From assembly GCF_042649045.1 (NCBI RefSeq), contig NZ_JBHSEF010000026.1, positions 186,001 through 250,000 on the forward strand: a stretch of DNA of 64,000 nucleotides, in the 5' to 3' direction. The position numbers and the translations under genes are program-made. The notes beneath the pieces were generated by a model, which saw nothing but the letters and a program-made list of their open reading frames with translations, made no database searches and was not told where the DNA came from. Source of the stretch: Chryseomicrobium palamuruense. Lineage in GTDB: Bacteria; Bacillota; Bacilli; Bacillales_A; Planococcaceae. Below are positions 14,299 to 24,226 of this stretch, piece by piece (positions within the stretch are counted from its first letter, which is position 1; every line of letters starts with the position of its first letter).

Positions 14299-15778
14299 GC
14301 AGATGCCAGGTAAGCGCGATATCTTTCACATGAAGCTGACGTGTCACGATTAGTATAAACAGGAGTAAACAAGCACCTATAGCTACTTGAGCGATAAGAG
14401 GTAGAGAGGGTGGAATCAAAACGGGAAGCAAAGCAATGCCGACAAGAAAAATGAGATAGACCGGTAAAAATGTTAAATAGCCCACTTCGAGGCTACGAAT
14501 GCTGCGGATCGAGGCGATATGTAATCCGGATGTGATGAGTACACCAAATCCAATCGCTAGAACCGCTCCTTGTTCTTTAAACGACACATCTGCAGTCAAC
14601 GCTGCGAGTAATGCGAGTTTACCAATCCCACCGAGCACCGAATTACGGAATGCAATATGCGATGCGTCCATCGCCTGCAAGATTGAAAACAGGGGACTTT
14701 GAATGTAATAAAAGAAGAAAATCGGGCTAAGTAAGTGAAAATAGACGGTCATCTTGTCGGTGTGAAAAAATAACTCGGCAAGTTCGCCGCCATATACATA
14801 GAGAAGCGTTGAGGAAAGAACACCGGTAACAGCAGAGATACGCAGTGCTAAGTGAACACGGTCACGCACGAGAGTCATACGACCGGAAGCGGCTGCACCG
14901 CTGACCGCTGGAATAAGTACTGTGGCTAAAGCATACGGAATGAAGGAGGGGAAGAGGAGCATGGGCACTAATACTCCTGAAATGATTCCATACAGACTTG
15001 TAGCTTGTGCGACCGCCATACCACTTCGGGTAAGAGCATGTAAGAATAGGACGGGTTCTAAGAACCATGTGAAGGATCCGAATAATTTGCTCCCACTCGC
15101 AGGAAGCGAAGGGGTGAGTAAGGCTTTGTGTGGATAGGGTTTTCCTGTCCCTTTGACGCGGACGGCTTTGTAACGGATCCATAAATAGAAAAGCCCAACG
15201 AGTTCGGCGACTAACGCAATCAACATGGCAAGGACGGCCATTCCATGTGGAGTACTTGTTAGAGCATAGGGAAGCAAAAAGGTGACTAAAAGGATGCGAA
15301 TCGCTTGTTCTAAGATTTGAGAAGTCGCCGTTTCAGACATCCGTGTCAAGCCTTGAAAGTATGCGCGAGCGAGTGTGGCCACAGCAGTAATCGGTGCCAT
15401 GATAAGCGCGGCATATCCCACTTGAATCGCTGCCGATTGCTGCAAAAGCTCAGTCATGAGATAGGGAATAGCATAAAAAAAGATGGGAACAAAAATAGCG
15501 GAGCTGATGACGACCCATTTGAGGGCAGCTAGATACGCATCGGTTGCTCGTCCTAGTCGGTTTTCTGCCGTGTGAATCGCGGTCATCTTTGCGACGCCAA
15601 CAGGAAGTCCTAGCTGAATAGCAGCTAAGAAAAAAATAAAAGCGGGATATACCGCCATATAAACTCCGACCGATTCTTCCCCGGCGATACGGACAAATTG
15701 CATTCGGAAGATAAATCCTAGTACTTTGGTGATGAGATAAGCGCCCATGAGTAGTAAGGACCCTTTTCGAAAAGACAT
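14273..15778 (-). CDS. spoVB: SpoVB, MATE/MurJ-family flippase for spore cortex synthesis
   Basis: 501-residue polytopic membrane protein of the polysaccharide/lipid II flippase superfamily, with about 14 hydrophobic segments. The start MSFRKGSLLLMGAYLITKVL and the segment FIFRMQFVRIAGEESVGVYM are typical of SpoVB. It is needed for cortex peptidoglycan formation in spores. ATG 15778 has AAGGA 8 nt upstream; the ATG three codons earlier overlaps that site. It is on the reverse strand, opposite its neighbours, as in Bacillus. Confidence 0.93.
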   Translation of the reverse strand: MSFRKGSLLLMGAYLITKVLGFIFRMQFVRIAGEESVGVYMAVYPAFIFFLAAIQLGLPVGVAKMTAIHTAENRLGRATDAYLAALKWVVISSAIFVPIFFYAIPYLMTELLQQSAAIQVGYAALIMAPITAVATLARAYFQGLTRMSETATSQILEQAIRILLVTFLLPYALTSTPHGMAVLAMLIALVAELVGLFYLWIRYKAVRVKGTGKPYPHKALLTPSLPASGSKLFGSFTWFLEPVLFLHALTRSGMAVAQATSLYGIISGVLVPMLLFPSFIPYALATVLIPAVSGAAASGRMTLVRDRVHLALRISAVTGVLSSTLLYVYGGELAELFFHTDKMTVYFHLLSPIFFFYYIQSPLFSILQAMDASHIAFRNSVLGGIGKLALLAALTADVSFKEQGAVLAIGFGVLITSGLHIASIRSIRSLEVGYLTFLPVYLIFLVGIALLPVLIPPSLPLIAQVAIGACLLLFILIVTRQLHVKDIALTWHLLKVSVKSI

Positions 15779-15864
15779 TTGACACATCCTTCATAAATCG
15801 ATACGATTTTAGCTACTACCACACGATATGAACGGGAGTCTAATTTATGCAAGGGGGCAAAGGA

Positions 15865-16173
15865 ATGGATAAAGGGGAACATGAACAACGATTGTTCAAT
15901 GACGTACAACTTGTGCTTGAAAGCAAGATTGAAGAATTCGAGTACTACGAATTCACAAAAGTGACAAAAGAGGATTTATGGGCATTTGCGAAACGGAAGT
16001 TCTGGAAAAAGAAATCATTTGAAGAGTTGCAGCTTCATCAAGTGATTGCTGATCTGTATGCCATTGCCCCTTCCACCTATATGTCACTGATTCAAGTTGA
16101 ACAGTTCAAATCTGAGAATTGGTTTTCAGAATTAAAAAAAGAAGATTTAGAACAATTACTTAATCCAAAGTGA
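15865..16173 (+). CDS. comN: ComN-type post-transcriptional regulator
   Basis: 102 residues, highly charged and helical (HEQRLFNDVQLVLESKIEEF, KVTKEDLWAFAKRKFWKKKS, LHQVIADLYAIAPSTYMSLI). It matches the small post-transcriptional regulator family that includes ComN (YrzD), which in B. subtilis controls comEA mRNA. The comE genes are present 41 kb downstream in this window. ATG 15865 has AAGGGGG 7 nt upstream. A terminator follows. Confidence 0.8.
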   Translation: MDKGEHEQRLFNDVQLVLESKIEEFEYYEFTKVTKEDLWAFAKRKFWKKKSFEELQLHQVIADLYAIAPSTYMSLIQVEQFKSENWFSELKKEDLEQLLNPK

Positions 16174-16200
16174 ATAGGGCCGATGGGCATTTGACACGCT

Positions 16201-16238
16201 ACACAACGTGATTCATAATAATCATGTTGTGTTTTTTC
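16201..16238 (+). terminator. Terminator after comN
   Basis: ACACAACGTGATT (16201-16213) / AATCATGTTGTGT (16220-16232) hairpin with a T run. A second small hairpin CCCC/GGGG (about 16263-16279) lies just before the secDF ribosome binding site. Confidence 0.88.
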
Positions 16239-16296
16239 GGTTTCAGACCGGTGTCTGTGATTCCCCTCGCTTAGGGGAAAAGAAGGGAGAATGAAA

Positions 16297-18570
16297 ATGA
16301 AATCCAGAGGAAGAATAGTAGCGTTTCTGCTGCTCCTCGTCATCTTTGCAGGTACCATTAGCAGTACTGCAAACGGCATCATAAAAGATATTAAACTAGG
16401 TCTTGATCTTCAAGGTGGGTTTGAAGTTCTGTATGAACTTTCACCTCTCGAAGAAGGTGGAGAAGACGTTACGCCAGAAACGGTGTCTGCCACTGTCGAA
16501 TCGTTGAACAATCGAATCAACGTACTCGGTGTCAGTGAGCCGGTCATTTCCGTTGAAGGAGAGGACCGCATTCGAGTACAGCTTCCAGGTGTGGAAGATC
16601 AAGCGGCCGCTCGTGAATTGCTTTCTACAGAGGCTAACTTGACGTTCCGTGACGTAAATGACGAAATTATGTTAGATGGGAATGATTTGGTGGAAGGCGG
16701 CGCACAGCCTGCTTTTAGTCAAAATGGATCCCCTATCGTTACGTTAAAATTGAAAGATCCAGATAAATTTGCAGAAGTGACATCTGAACTTGCTTCTCGC
16801 CCGTTTGGCGAGAACCTCCTCGTCATTTGGCTTGATTTTGAAGAAGGCGTCGACAGTTACGCTGCTGAAGCGATGAAACCAGATCCAAAATTCGTATCTG
16901 CTCCAAAAGTTGATAATCGAATCGCTTCAAGTGATGTAGAAATTTCAGGTACCTTTACGACCGATGAGACACGCAACTTAGCAGGTGTGTTAAATGCAGG
17001 AGCGCTTCCTGTGAAACTGACGGAGATTTTCTCAACATCTGTAGGTGCTCAGTTCGGGGAACAGGCACTTGATGAGACGGTGTTTGCAGCCATTATTGGT
17101 ATTGCACTCATCTTCCTCTTTATGATGGTCTATTACCGAATTCCAGGACTTGTGGCGATGATTACACTATCGGTGTATATCTATCTAGTCCTACTTGTAT
17201 TTGAGTTAATCAATGGGGTACTTACTTTACCAGGTATCGCCGCTATCATGCTTGGTGTTGGAATGGCCGTCGATGCAAATATCATCACCTATGAACGGAT
17301 TAAAGAAGAATTACGCGTTGGCAAATCAGTTGCCCAGTCGTTTGCTATGGGTGCCAAACAATCGTTTAGCGCAATCCTAGATGCCAATGTAACTACATTG
17401 ATTGCAGCGGGCGTTTTATTCTACTTCGGGAACAGCTCCGTCAAAGGGTTCGCAACGATGTTGATCATCAGTATTTTAGCAAGCTTTATCACAGCCGTTT
17501 GGGGATCTCGTTTACTTCTTGGACTTCTCGTCCATAGTGGATGGCTCGACAATAAAAAAGGATGGTTTGGTGTATCTGCGAAAACCATTCATCCTGCGGA
17601 AGAAGAAGTGGACACACTCGACCTTCCAACGAAATTTGATCGCATTGATTTTGTAGGCACTCGAAAAATGTTCTACTCGATTTCCGTATTCTTGCTAGCA
17701 GCAGGGATTGCCATGTTATCTATTTTCCAATTAAATTTAGGAATCGATTTTGCAAGTGGAACCCGAGTTGAGATTTTGGCAGATGAACAATTGACGAAAG
17801 AACAAGTACAAAATGATCTTGAGGAAATTGGACTCCCATCAGAAGACGTCGTCATCTCGGGTGATGAGCAAAACATTGCTGTCATTCGTTACGTTGAAGA
17901 TTTTACTCAAGACGAGATTGCTCAAATCAAAGCGGATATTACAGAACGTTTCGGCATTGAGCCAGGTGTGAGTGCTGTATCTCCAACTGTCGGACGAGAG
18001 CTCGCTCGAAATGCCGTTCTAGCACTCGCAATCGCTGCACTCGGGATTATCATCTATGCATCGATTCGCTTTGAGTGGCGTATGGGACTAGCTGCCATCG
18101 TTTCACTCCTACACGATGCATTCTTCATGATCGCGCTATTCAGTATCCTGCGACTTGAAGTCGATATCACCTTTATCGCAGCCGTGTTGACCATAGTAGG
18201 TTATTCAATCAATGATACGATTGTAACGTTTGACCGAATTCGTGAAAATATGGCGCGTTCGGGTGTCATTGCGACAGAAGAAGAATTGAAAGAGGTCGTG
18301 AATAAATCACTTCGTCAAACCCTTGGGCGCTCTATCAATACAGTAGCGACAGTCATGTTTGTCGTTATCGCCTTGATCTTCTTTGGAGCAGTTTCCATTC
18401 AAAACTTCTCGATTGCGTTACTCATCGGTTTAATTGCTGGTACGTATTCATCAATCTTCATTGCGGCTCAGCTTTGGTTCGATTTGAAACGGAAACAGTT
18501 GGGTAACAAAGGACCAATTGATGTGGTGGCTGAGAAGAAACAATGGGGTTCGGACGAACCAGTTGTTTAA
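16297..18570 (+). CDS. secDF: SecDF, fused protein-export membrane protein
   Basis: 757 residues: SecD and SecF fused in one chain, as in Bacillus. SecD half: N-terminal helix, LGLDLQGGFEVLYEL, the periplasmic P1 domain, then helices with GIALIFLFMMVYYRIPG and GVGMAVDANIITYERIKEE. SecF half begins near residue 440 with NLGIDFASGTRVEI and later GYSINDTIVTFDRIREN. SecDF uses the proton gradient to finish translocation. ATG 16297 is preferred over ATG 16291, which lies too close to AAGGGAG. A terminator follows. Confidence 0.97.
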   Translation: MKSRGRIVAFLLLLVIFAGTISSTANGIIKDIKLGLDLQGGFEVLYELSPLEEGGEDVTPETVSATVESLNNRINVLGVSEPVISVEGEDRIRVQLPGVEDQAAARELLSTEANLTFRDVNDEIMLDGNDLVEGGAQPAFSQNGSPIVTLKLKDPDKFAEVTSELASRPFGENLLVIWLDFEEGVDSYAAEAMKPDPKFVSAPKVDNRIASSDVEISGTFTTDETRNLAGVLNAGALPVKLTEIFSTSVGAQFGEQALDETVFAAIIGIALIFLFMMVYYRIPGLVAMITLSVYIYLVLLVFELINGVLTLPGIAAIMLGVGMAVDANIITYERIKEELRVGKSVAQSFAMGAKQSFSAILDANVTTLIAAGVLFYFGNSSVKGFATMLIISILASFITAVWGSRLLLGLLVHSGWLDNKKGWFGVSAKTIHPAEEEVDTLDLPTKFDRIDFVGTRKMFYSISVFLLAAGIAMLSIFQLNLGIDFASGTRVEILADEQLTKEQVQNDLEEIGLPSEDVVISGDEQNIAVIRYVEDFTQDEIAQIKADITERFGIEPGVSAVSPTVGRELARNAVLALAIAALGIIIYASIRFEWRMGLAAIVSLLHDAFFMIALFSILRLEVDITFIAAVLTIVGYSINDTIVTFDRIRENMARSGVIATEEELKEVVNKSLRQTLGRSINTVATVMFVVIALIFFGAVSIQNFSIALLIGLIAGTYSSIFIAAQLWFDLKRKQLGNKGPIDVVAEKKQWGSDEPVV

Positions 18571-18591
18571 AAGTTTCAAATATTTCAAAAG

Positions 18592-18622
18592 CAGGGTATA
18601 GTGAATCTATATCCTGTTTTTT
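18592..18622 (+). terminator. Terminator after secDF
   Basis: CAGGGTATAG (18592-18601) / CTATATCCTG (18607-18616) followed by TTTTTTT. Confidence 0.85.
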
Positions 18623-18655
18623 TATGGGGTCATTTATACATAAGGAGATGATCGA

Positions 18656-19000
18656 GTGAAGGCACAATGGATTATTTTAATCGGTCTTATTTTAGCAATC
18701 GTCATCGCCATTTTTGCTGTCGTGAATGTGGACGCCGTTCCTGTCAATTATTTATTTGGCGAAGCAGAATGGCCACTGATTCTAGTTATTTTAGGTTCTG
18801 CGCTACTTGGCGCACTGGTTAGTGGACTGCTCGCAATGGTGCGCAGCTTTACGCTCAGTCGGAAAGTCAAAGCGCTAGAAGCAGAAAAAACGAAACGTGA
18901 TGCAGAACTTCATGCAGTGGAAAATGAACTCGCTGTGTACCGTGAACGCGAGATGAAGAGTCAACCTACGTATCAACAAGAAATCACGCCATCAAATTGA
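18656..19000 (+). CDS. LapA-domain (DUF1049) membrane protein
   Basis: 114 residues. Two membrane helices (QWIILIGLILAIVIAIFAVV and LILVILGSALLGALVSGLLA) are separated by the family motif VNVDAVPVNYLFGEAEWPL. A charged coiled coil (KVKALEAEKTKRDAELHAVE) and a polar tail follow. The family is linked to envelope and lipopolysaccharide assembly in Gram-negatives; its role in Bacillota is not defined. GTG 18656 follows AAGGAGATGATCGA. A terminator follows. Confidence 0.85.
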   Translation: MKAQWIILIGLILAIVIAIFAVVNVDAVPVNYLFGEAEWPLILVILGSALLGALVSGLLAMVRSFTLSRKVKALEAEKTKRDAELHAVENELAVYREREMKSQPTYQQEITPSN

Positions 19001-19006
19001 ACGAAA

Positions 19007-19034
19007 GACCTGTCCAGTTGGGCAGGTTTTTTTG
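19007..19034 (+). terminator. Terminator after lapA-type gene
   Basis: CCTGtCC-agtt-GGGCAGG hairpin (19009-19026) followed by a T run. Confidence 0.85.
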
Positions 19035-19041
19035 CTATAAT
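19033..19041 (+). promoter_or_regulatory. Extended -10 promoter for recJ
   Basis: TGCTATAAT, a consensus extended -10, directly after the preceding terminator and 25 bases before the recJ start codon. No good -35. Confidence 0.55.
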
Positions 19042-19065
19042 GAAAGTCTGTGAGGAAGTGAGAAC

Positions 19066-21372
19066 ATGATTCAATCAAAAAAGAAATGGCTGCTTGAAAG
19101 CATTGATCAAAAGCAAGCTGAAGAGTTTGCCAAGAGCTTAACTATATCCGTGATGGCTGCGAAATTGTTGCTAGCCCGCGGTGTAGATTCAGTAGAAAAA
19201 GCGCAAGATTATCTACATACAGACTCCTCGATGAGCCATGATCCATTTTTATTTACACAAATGAAACCGGCTGTGGAGCGCATACGAAAAGCAATCGAAT
19301 CGAACGAACGAATTCTCGTATACGGAGACTATGACGCAGACGGAATTACGAGTGTGACAGTGCTAATGGAGACGTTAACCTCGCTCGGGGCGGATGCACA
19401 CTTTAAGATCCCGAACCGTTTCACAGACGGATATGGACCAAGTGAACGACTTTTCCGCCTTGCTCATGACGAAGGCTGTACATTGATTATCACGGTCGAT
19501 AATGGAATTTCAGGTCACGCCCAGATTGCAATTGCGAAAGAACTCGGCATGGATGTGATTTTAACCGATCACCACGAAGCAGGGGAAACGTTGCCACCTG
19601 CGGATTACATTTTGCATCCGCATCTCGATGAGAACTATCCTTTTTCCGATCTAGCTGGAGTGGGGATGGCGTTTAAGCTTGCCCATGCACTTCTCGGGCG
19701 ACTTCCTGAAGAATATTTATATCTGGTCGCAATCGGGACGATTGCCGACCTTGTTCCACTCGTCGGAGAAAATCGCTTTTTTGTGAAAAAAGGGCTGCAG
19801 CAGATGCGCACGCAACCGACAGAAGCGATCAAAGCGCTCGCAGCTGCGTCTGGAATTGAAATTCCGACCATTACCGAAGAAACGGTGGGATTTGGTTTCG
19901 GCCCCCGCATTAATGCAGTCGGACGACTTGGAGACGCTGACCCAGGTGTGCACTTGTTCCGCAGTCACAGCAAAGAAGAAGCGAACCTGTATGCAAAATT
20001 CTTAAGTGACAAAAATAAAGAACGTCAGGCCATTGTCAAAGCGACGACGGACGAAGCAATTGCAATGGTGGAGTCAGAACCCATCCCAAGTGTTCTGGTA
20101 GTGGCAGGGGAGGACTGGAATCCTGGCATCCTCGGAATTGTCGCTTCACGGCTAGTCGAGAAGTATACGCGTCCGACCATTGTTCTTGGGATTGATCATG
20201 ACAAGGGTATTGCAAAAGGGTCTGCTCGAAGCATTGAAGGATTTCACCTATACCAAGAAATTGCGAAAAATCGAGATCTTGTTCCACATTTCGGAGGACA
20301 TCCAATGGCGGCTGGGATGACACTTCCTCTTGACAACTTGGATGAATTCATCAATCGTATGATTCAGCAAGGAGACGATACCTTAACAGAAGATCACTTC
20401 ATACCGCGTTTAACGATTGATATTCCAATTCGTCTTTCTGAAATTACTGTAGAGGCTATTGAAGACACGGCAAAACTAGGTCCTTTTGGGATGAGCTTTG
20501 CTAAGCCACTTTACTGCATACAACAAGCAGAAGTGACGACTTCTAGAAAAATTGGGGCATCGACTAATCACGCAAAGCTCGAAGTTACTCAAGATGGGCA
20601 TACGCTCGATGTCATCGGGTTTTATCAAGGCGAACTCGTTGATCAGCTGGCGCCACTTACCCAATTAACACTAGTTGGCGATTTGCAAGTAAACGAGTGG
20701 AATGGACGAAAAAAGCCGCAGATGCTGTTAGAAGATGCCGCTTCCAAAGATTGGCAACTGTTTGATGTGCGGGGGATTCGCCAGCTGTATCGTTGGATCA
20801 ATCAAGTGCCAGTTGAAGAAACACACTTTGTGGCGTTCCAGTCGGAGACAGTGAAGGCCTATCAAGACCAACTTGCGGTCACGATTGAGTCAAAGGACAG
20901 TTTTAAACCGGTTCATTCGAATCTCGTGCTTCTAGACATGCCAGATTCCGAAGAGGAGCTTGACGACATCATAACTCGGGCGGAATGGAACCGAATCTTT
21001 GCGCACTTCTACACACCGTCTCAAGCCTTTTTTGACGGGTTGCCAAGCCGAGACCAATTTAAATGGTACTATGGATTCTTAACAAATCGTGCGTCGTTTC
21101 CACTGAAAGAGCAAGGCGCACAACTCGCGCGACACAAGGGCTGGAGCGAGCAAACAATTAATTTTATGTCAAAGGTGTTTTTTGAGTTGGATTTTGTTAA
21201 AATAGACAATGGACATTTAGTCTTAAACAAAGACTCATCCAAGCGTGACTTAACGGAGTCGCCAAGTTATCAGAATCAACAACAACGGGTGGCGCTCGAG
21301 CAGGTTCTGCTCTACGCTCCATATCGTGAATTAAAGCAATGGTTTGATGAAAAACGTCAATACCCGTCCTGA
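19066..21372 (+). CDS. recJ: RecJ, single-strand-specific 5'-3' DNA exonuclease
   Basis: 768 residues. DHH-family motifs: VYGDYDADGITSV (metal site), ITVDNGISG, LTDHHEAGE, and the DHHA1 segment GSARSIEGFHLYQ with FGGHPMAAGM. An OB-type domain and the long C-terminal domain usual for Bacillales RecJ follow. It resects DNA during recombinational and mismatch repair. ATG 19066 follows GAGGAAGTGAGAAC. apt starts 12 bases after the stop. Confidence 0.97.
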   Translation: MIQSKKKWLLESIDQKQAEEFAKSLTISVMAAKLLLARGVDSVEKAQDYLHTDSSMSHDPFLFTQMKPAVERIRKAIESNERILVYGDYDADGITSVTVLMETLTSLGADAHFKIPNRFTDGYGPSERLFRLAHDEGCTLIITVDNGISGHAQIAIAKELGMDVILTDHHEAGETLPPADYILHPHLDENYPFSDLAGVGMAFKLAHALLGRLPEEYLYLVAIGTIADLVPLVGENRFFVKKGLQQMRTQPTEAIKALAAASGIEIPTITEETVGFGFGPRINAVGRLGDADPGVHLFRSHSKEEANLYAKFLSDKNKERQAIVKATTDEAIAMVESEPIPSVLVVAGEDWNPGILGIVASRLVEKYTRPTIVLGIDHDKGIAKGSARSIEGFHLYQEIAKNRDLVPHFGGHPMAAGMTLPLDNLDEFINRMIQQGDDTLTEDHFIPRLTIDIPIRLSEITVEAIEDTAKLGPFGMSFAKPLYCIQQAEVTTSRKIGASTNHAKLEVTQDGHTLDVIGFYQGELVDQLAPLTQLTLVGDLQVNEWNGRKKPQMLLEDAASKDWQLFDVRGIRQLYRWINQVPVEETHFVAFQSETVKAYQDQLAVTIESKDSFKPVHSNLVLLDMPDSEEELDDIITRAEWNRIFAHFYTPSQAFFDGLPSRDQFKWYYGFLTNRASFPLKEQGAQLARHKGWSEQTINFMSKVFFELDFVKIDNGHLVLNKDSSKRDLTESPSYQNQQQRVALEQVLLYAPYRELKQWFDEKRQYPS

Positions 21373-21384
21373 GGAGGAACAATT

Positions 21385-21897
21385 TTGGATTTGAAACAGT
21401 ACGTAACGATTGTTGAAGACTGGCCAAAACCAGGTATTCGATTTAAAGATATCTCAACTATCATGGACAATGGTCCTGCATATAAATTTGCTGTCGATGA
21501 AATCGTAAAATATGCACGTGAAGTTGGTGCTGAAATCATCGTCGGTCCAGAAGCACGTGGATTCATCATCGGATGTCCAGTTGCTTATGCTCTTGAAATC
21601 GGATTTGCGCCTGTGCGTAAACCTGGAAAGCTTCCACGTGAAGTCATTTCTGCAGACTATGGTCTTGAATACGGAACTGACACATTAACGATGCACAAAG
21701 ATGCATTAAAACCAGGACAAAAAGTGCTGATTGTTGACGATCTATTAGCTACAGGTGGAACGGTCGGCGCAACGATTGATCTCATCAACCAACTTGGCGG
21801 AGAAGTCGTTGGAGCGGCATTTTTAATCGAATTGTCTTACTTAAATGGTCGTGACCAATTAAAAGGCTATGACATTCGCACATTAATTCAATACTAA
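21385..21897 (+). CDS. apt: Adenine phosphoribosyltransferase
   Basis: 170 residues. Salvages adenine with PRPP to AMP. Visible: VTIVEDWPKPGIRFKDIST, VGPEARGFIIGCPVAYAL, RKPGKLPREVIS and the PRPP-binding loop VLIVDDLLATGGTVGATI. TTG 21385 with GAGGAGGAAC upstream gives the standard N-terminus (MDLKQYVTIVEDW). The recJ-apt-relA order is typical of Bacillales. Confidence 0.97.
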   Translation: MDLKQYVTIVEDWPKPGIRFKDISTIMDNGPAYKFAVDEIVKYAREVGAEIIVGPEARGFIIGCPVAYALEIGFAPVRKPGKLPREVISADYGLEYGTDTLTMHKDALKPGQKVLIVDDLLATGGTVGATIDLINQLGGEVVGAAFLIELSYLNGRDQLKGYDIRTLIQY

Positions 21898-21904
21898 TTG
21901 ACAA

Positions 21905-21936
21905 GGCGCAGCAGAGAAATCTGACTGCGTTTTGTG
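21905..21936 (+). terminator. Possible weak terminator after apt
   Basis: CGCAG (21907-21911) / CTGCG (21925-21929) followed by TTTTGTGG. Short stem and short T run. Confidence 0.4.
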
Positions 21937-21948
21937 GTACATACAAGC

Positions 21949-21978
21949 TTTACAATGGCTATAAGAGTTTACTACAAT
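21949..21978 (+). promoter_or_regulatory. Probable relA promoter
   Basis: TTTACA (21949-21954), 18 bp, TACAAT (21973-21978), about 48 bases before the relA start codon. Confidence 0.5.
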
Positions 21979-22025
21979 AAAGAGAAATCTTTCTGAATCG
22001 AAATACAGAGGAACAGGTGATTGAC

Positions 22026-24215
22026 ATGGCAAAAGAGCAGGTGCGAACCGCTGAAGAGGTATTTGAGTTAACCGCCGGATATATGAACGAGGAGAACGTT
22101 CACTTCGTCGAAAAAGCATACAAATTAGCGGAACATGCGCACCGCAACCAATTCCGTAATTCGGGAGAACCGTATATTATCCACCCTATTCAAGTAGCAG
22201 GGATCTTAGCGGACCTTCAAATGGACCCAGAAACGGTCGCTGCTGGGTTTCTTCATGATGTCGTGGAAGACACGGATTTGACACGAGAAGACCTCGTCAA
22301 TGAATTTAATGAAGAAGTAGCGATGCTTGTAGAAGGCGTTACGAAGCTCGGGAAAATCAAATACATGTCTAAAGAAGAGCAACAAGCGGAAAACCACCGT
22401 AAAATGTTTATAGCCATGGCGCAGGACATCCGTATCATTTTGATTAAACTAGCGGACCGTCTGCACAATATGCGCACACTCAAACACCTTCCGGAAGAAA
22501 AACAACGTCGTATTGCGAACGAAACACTGGAAATCTTTGCGCCCCTTGCCCACCGTCTTGGAATCTCGACAGTAAAGTGGGAGCTTGAAGACACGTCACT
22601 TCGCTACCTAAATCCTCAGCAATATTACCGCATCGTGAATTTCATGAAGAAGAAGCGGACAGAACGTGAAGCCTATTTAAACAATGTGATGGGGGACATC
22701 GTCAAACAGTTGGATGAGGTCGGAATTCTCGCGGACATATCCGGGCGTCCAAAACATATCTACAGCATCTATAAAAAGATGATCGTCCAACAAAAGCAGT
22801 TCAATGAAATTTATGACTTGCTTGCGATGCGTATCATCGTCGATAGCATCAAAGATTGTTACGCTGTTCTTGGCATCATCCATACGTTATGGAAACCAAT
22901 GCCGGGACGCTTCAAAGATTACATTGCCATGCCTAAACAGAACTTATATCAATCCATTCATACGACCGTTATCGGGCCAAATGGCGATCCTTTAGAAGTT
23001 CAAATCCGTACACAAGAAATGCATAATATCGCTGAGTACGGGGTAGCTGCACACTGGGCATATAAAGAAGGACGTAAAATTGATCACTCACATGAAACCG
23101 TGGATCAAAAGCTATCGTGGTTCCGTGAAATCCTCGAATTCCAGAACGAATCTTCGAATGCGGAAGAGTTCATGGAATCGTTGAAGTTCGATTTGTTCTC
23201 AGATATGGTCTATGTCTTTACACCTAAGGGTGACGTTATTGAACTTCCTGCAGGATCTGTGCCTATCGATTTTGCGTACCGCGTTCACTCAGAAGTCGGA
23301 AATAAAACGATTGGTGCCAAGCTAAACGGGAAAATGGTTCCTCTTGACACGAAATTGAAGACTGGGGACATCATTGAAGTATTGACGTCCAAGCAGTCTT
23401 TCGGGCCAAGTCGAGACTGGTTAAAGATTGCTCAGTCATCCCAAGCAAAAAACAAAATTAAACAGTTCTTTAAAAAGCAACAGCGTGAAGAAAATATCGA
23501 AAAAGGAAAGGAAGCCATTGAAAAAGAAATCCGTACACAGGATTTTGATCAAAAAGAAGTGCTGACTCCTGAAAATCTAAAGCGCGTCTGTGAGAAATAT
23601 GCATTTACCAGTGAAGAAGATTTATATTCCGCTGTCGGATTTGGTGGTATTACCGCACAACAAGTCGTCAATCGATTAGCTGAGAAGAAGCGCAAAGAGC
23701 GCGATCAAGAAGAGACGCTTGAAAAAATCAACAAAACGATGGCCTCTCCGCCTGTGAAGAAGTCGACAGAATCCGGCGTTGTTGTTCGTGGTATCGAAAA
23801 CTTATTGATTCGTTTATCTCGTTGTTGTAGCCCGGTACCTGGCGATGAAATCGTTGGTTTCATTACGAAAGGACGCGGTGTTTCGGTTCACCGCGCAGAC
23901 TGTCCGAATGTCCAGCGAGCAGATTCGTCTCAGCGCCTGATCGACGTCGAGTGGGAACAAGATATTGAAGTGAAGAAGGAGTATGCCGTAGATATTGAAG
24001 TATCAGCTTTTGACCGTACGGGGCTGTTGAACGAAGTGTTACAGGTTGTGACGGATTCAAAGACAACGATTTCAGCTGTGACAGGGAGGTCGGAGAAAGA
24101 TATTGCGACCATCAACTTAACCATCAAAATCACGAATATTTCACACTTACATCGTGTCGTCGAACGTATTAAACATTTGCCGAATGTTTACTCAGTGCAA
24201 CGTATTATCAACTAA
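22026..24215 (+). CDS. relA: RelA/SpoT-family (p)ppGpp synthetase/hydrolase
   Basis: 729-residue bifunctional long RSH. An N-terminal HD hydrolase domain (HPIQVAGILADL, FLHDVVEDTDLT, LADRLHNMRTL) is followed by the synthetase domain (GRPKHIYSIYKKM, MPGRFKDYIAMPKQNLYQS, VQIRTQEMHNIAEYG), TGS (VYVFTPKGDVIELPAGS), a helical/zinc-finger region (SRCCSPVPGD) and a C-terminal ACT domain. It makes and degrades the stringent alarmone. ATG 22026 matches the Bacillus N-terminus (MAKEQVRTAEEV) and has AGGTGA 5 nt upstream; GTG 22017 is an alternative. dtd follows closely. Confidence 0.97.
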   Translation: MAKEQVRTAEEVFELTAGYMNEENVHFVEKAYKLAEHAHRNQFRNSGEPYIIHPIQVAGILADLQMDPETVAAGFLHDVVEDTDLTREDLVNEFNEEVAMLVEGVTKLGKIKYMSKEEQQAENHRKMFIAMAQDIRIILIKLADRLHNMRTLKHLPEEKQRRIANETLEIFAPLAHRLGISTVKWELEDTSLRYLNPQQYYRIVNFMKKKRTEREAYLNNVMGDIVKQLDEVGILADISGRPKHIYSIYKKMIVQQKQFNEIYDLLAMRIIVDSIKDCYAVLGIIHTLWKPMPGRFKDYIAMPKQNLYQSIHTTVIGPNGDPLEVQIRTQEMHNIAEYGVAAHWAYKEGRKIDHSHETVDQKLSWFREILEFQNESSNAEEFMESLKFDLFSDMVYVFTPKGDVIELPAGSVPIDFAYRVHSEVGNKTIGAKLNGKMVPLDTKLKTGDIIEVLTSKQSFGPSRDWLKIAQSSQAKNKIKQFFKKQQREENIEKGKEAIEKEIRTQDFDQKEVLTPENLKRVCEKYAFTSEEDLYSAVGFGGITAQQVVNRLAEKKRKERDQEETLEKINKTMASPPVKKSTESGVVVRGIENLLIRLSRCCSPVPGDEIVGFITKGRGVSVHRADCPNVQRADSSQRLIDVEWEQDIEVKKEYAVDIEVSAFDRTGLLNEVLQVVTDSKTTISAVTGRSEKDIATINLTIKITNISHLHRVVERIKHLPNVYSVQRIIN

Positions 24216-24226
24216 GAGGTGTTTTC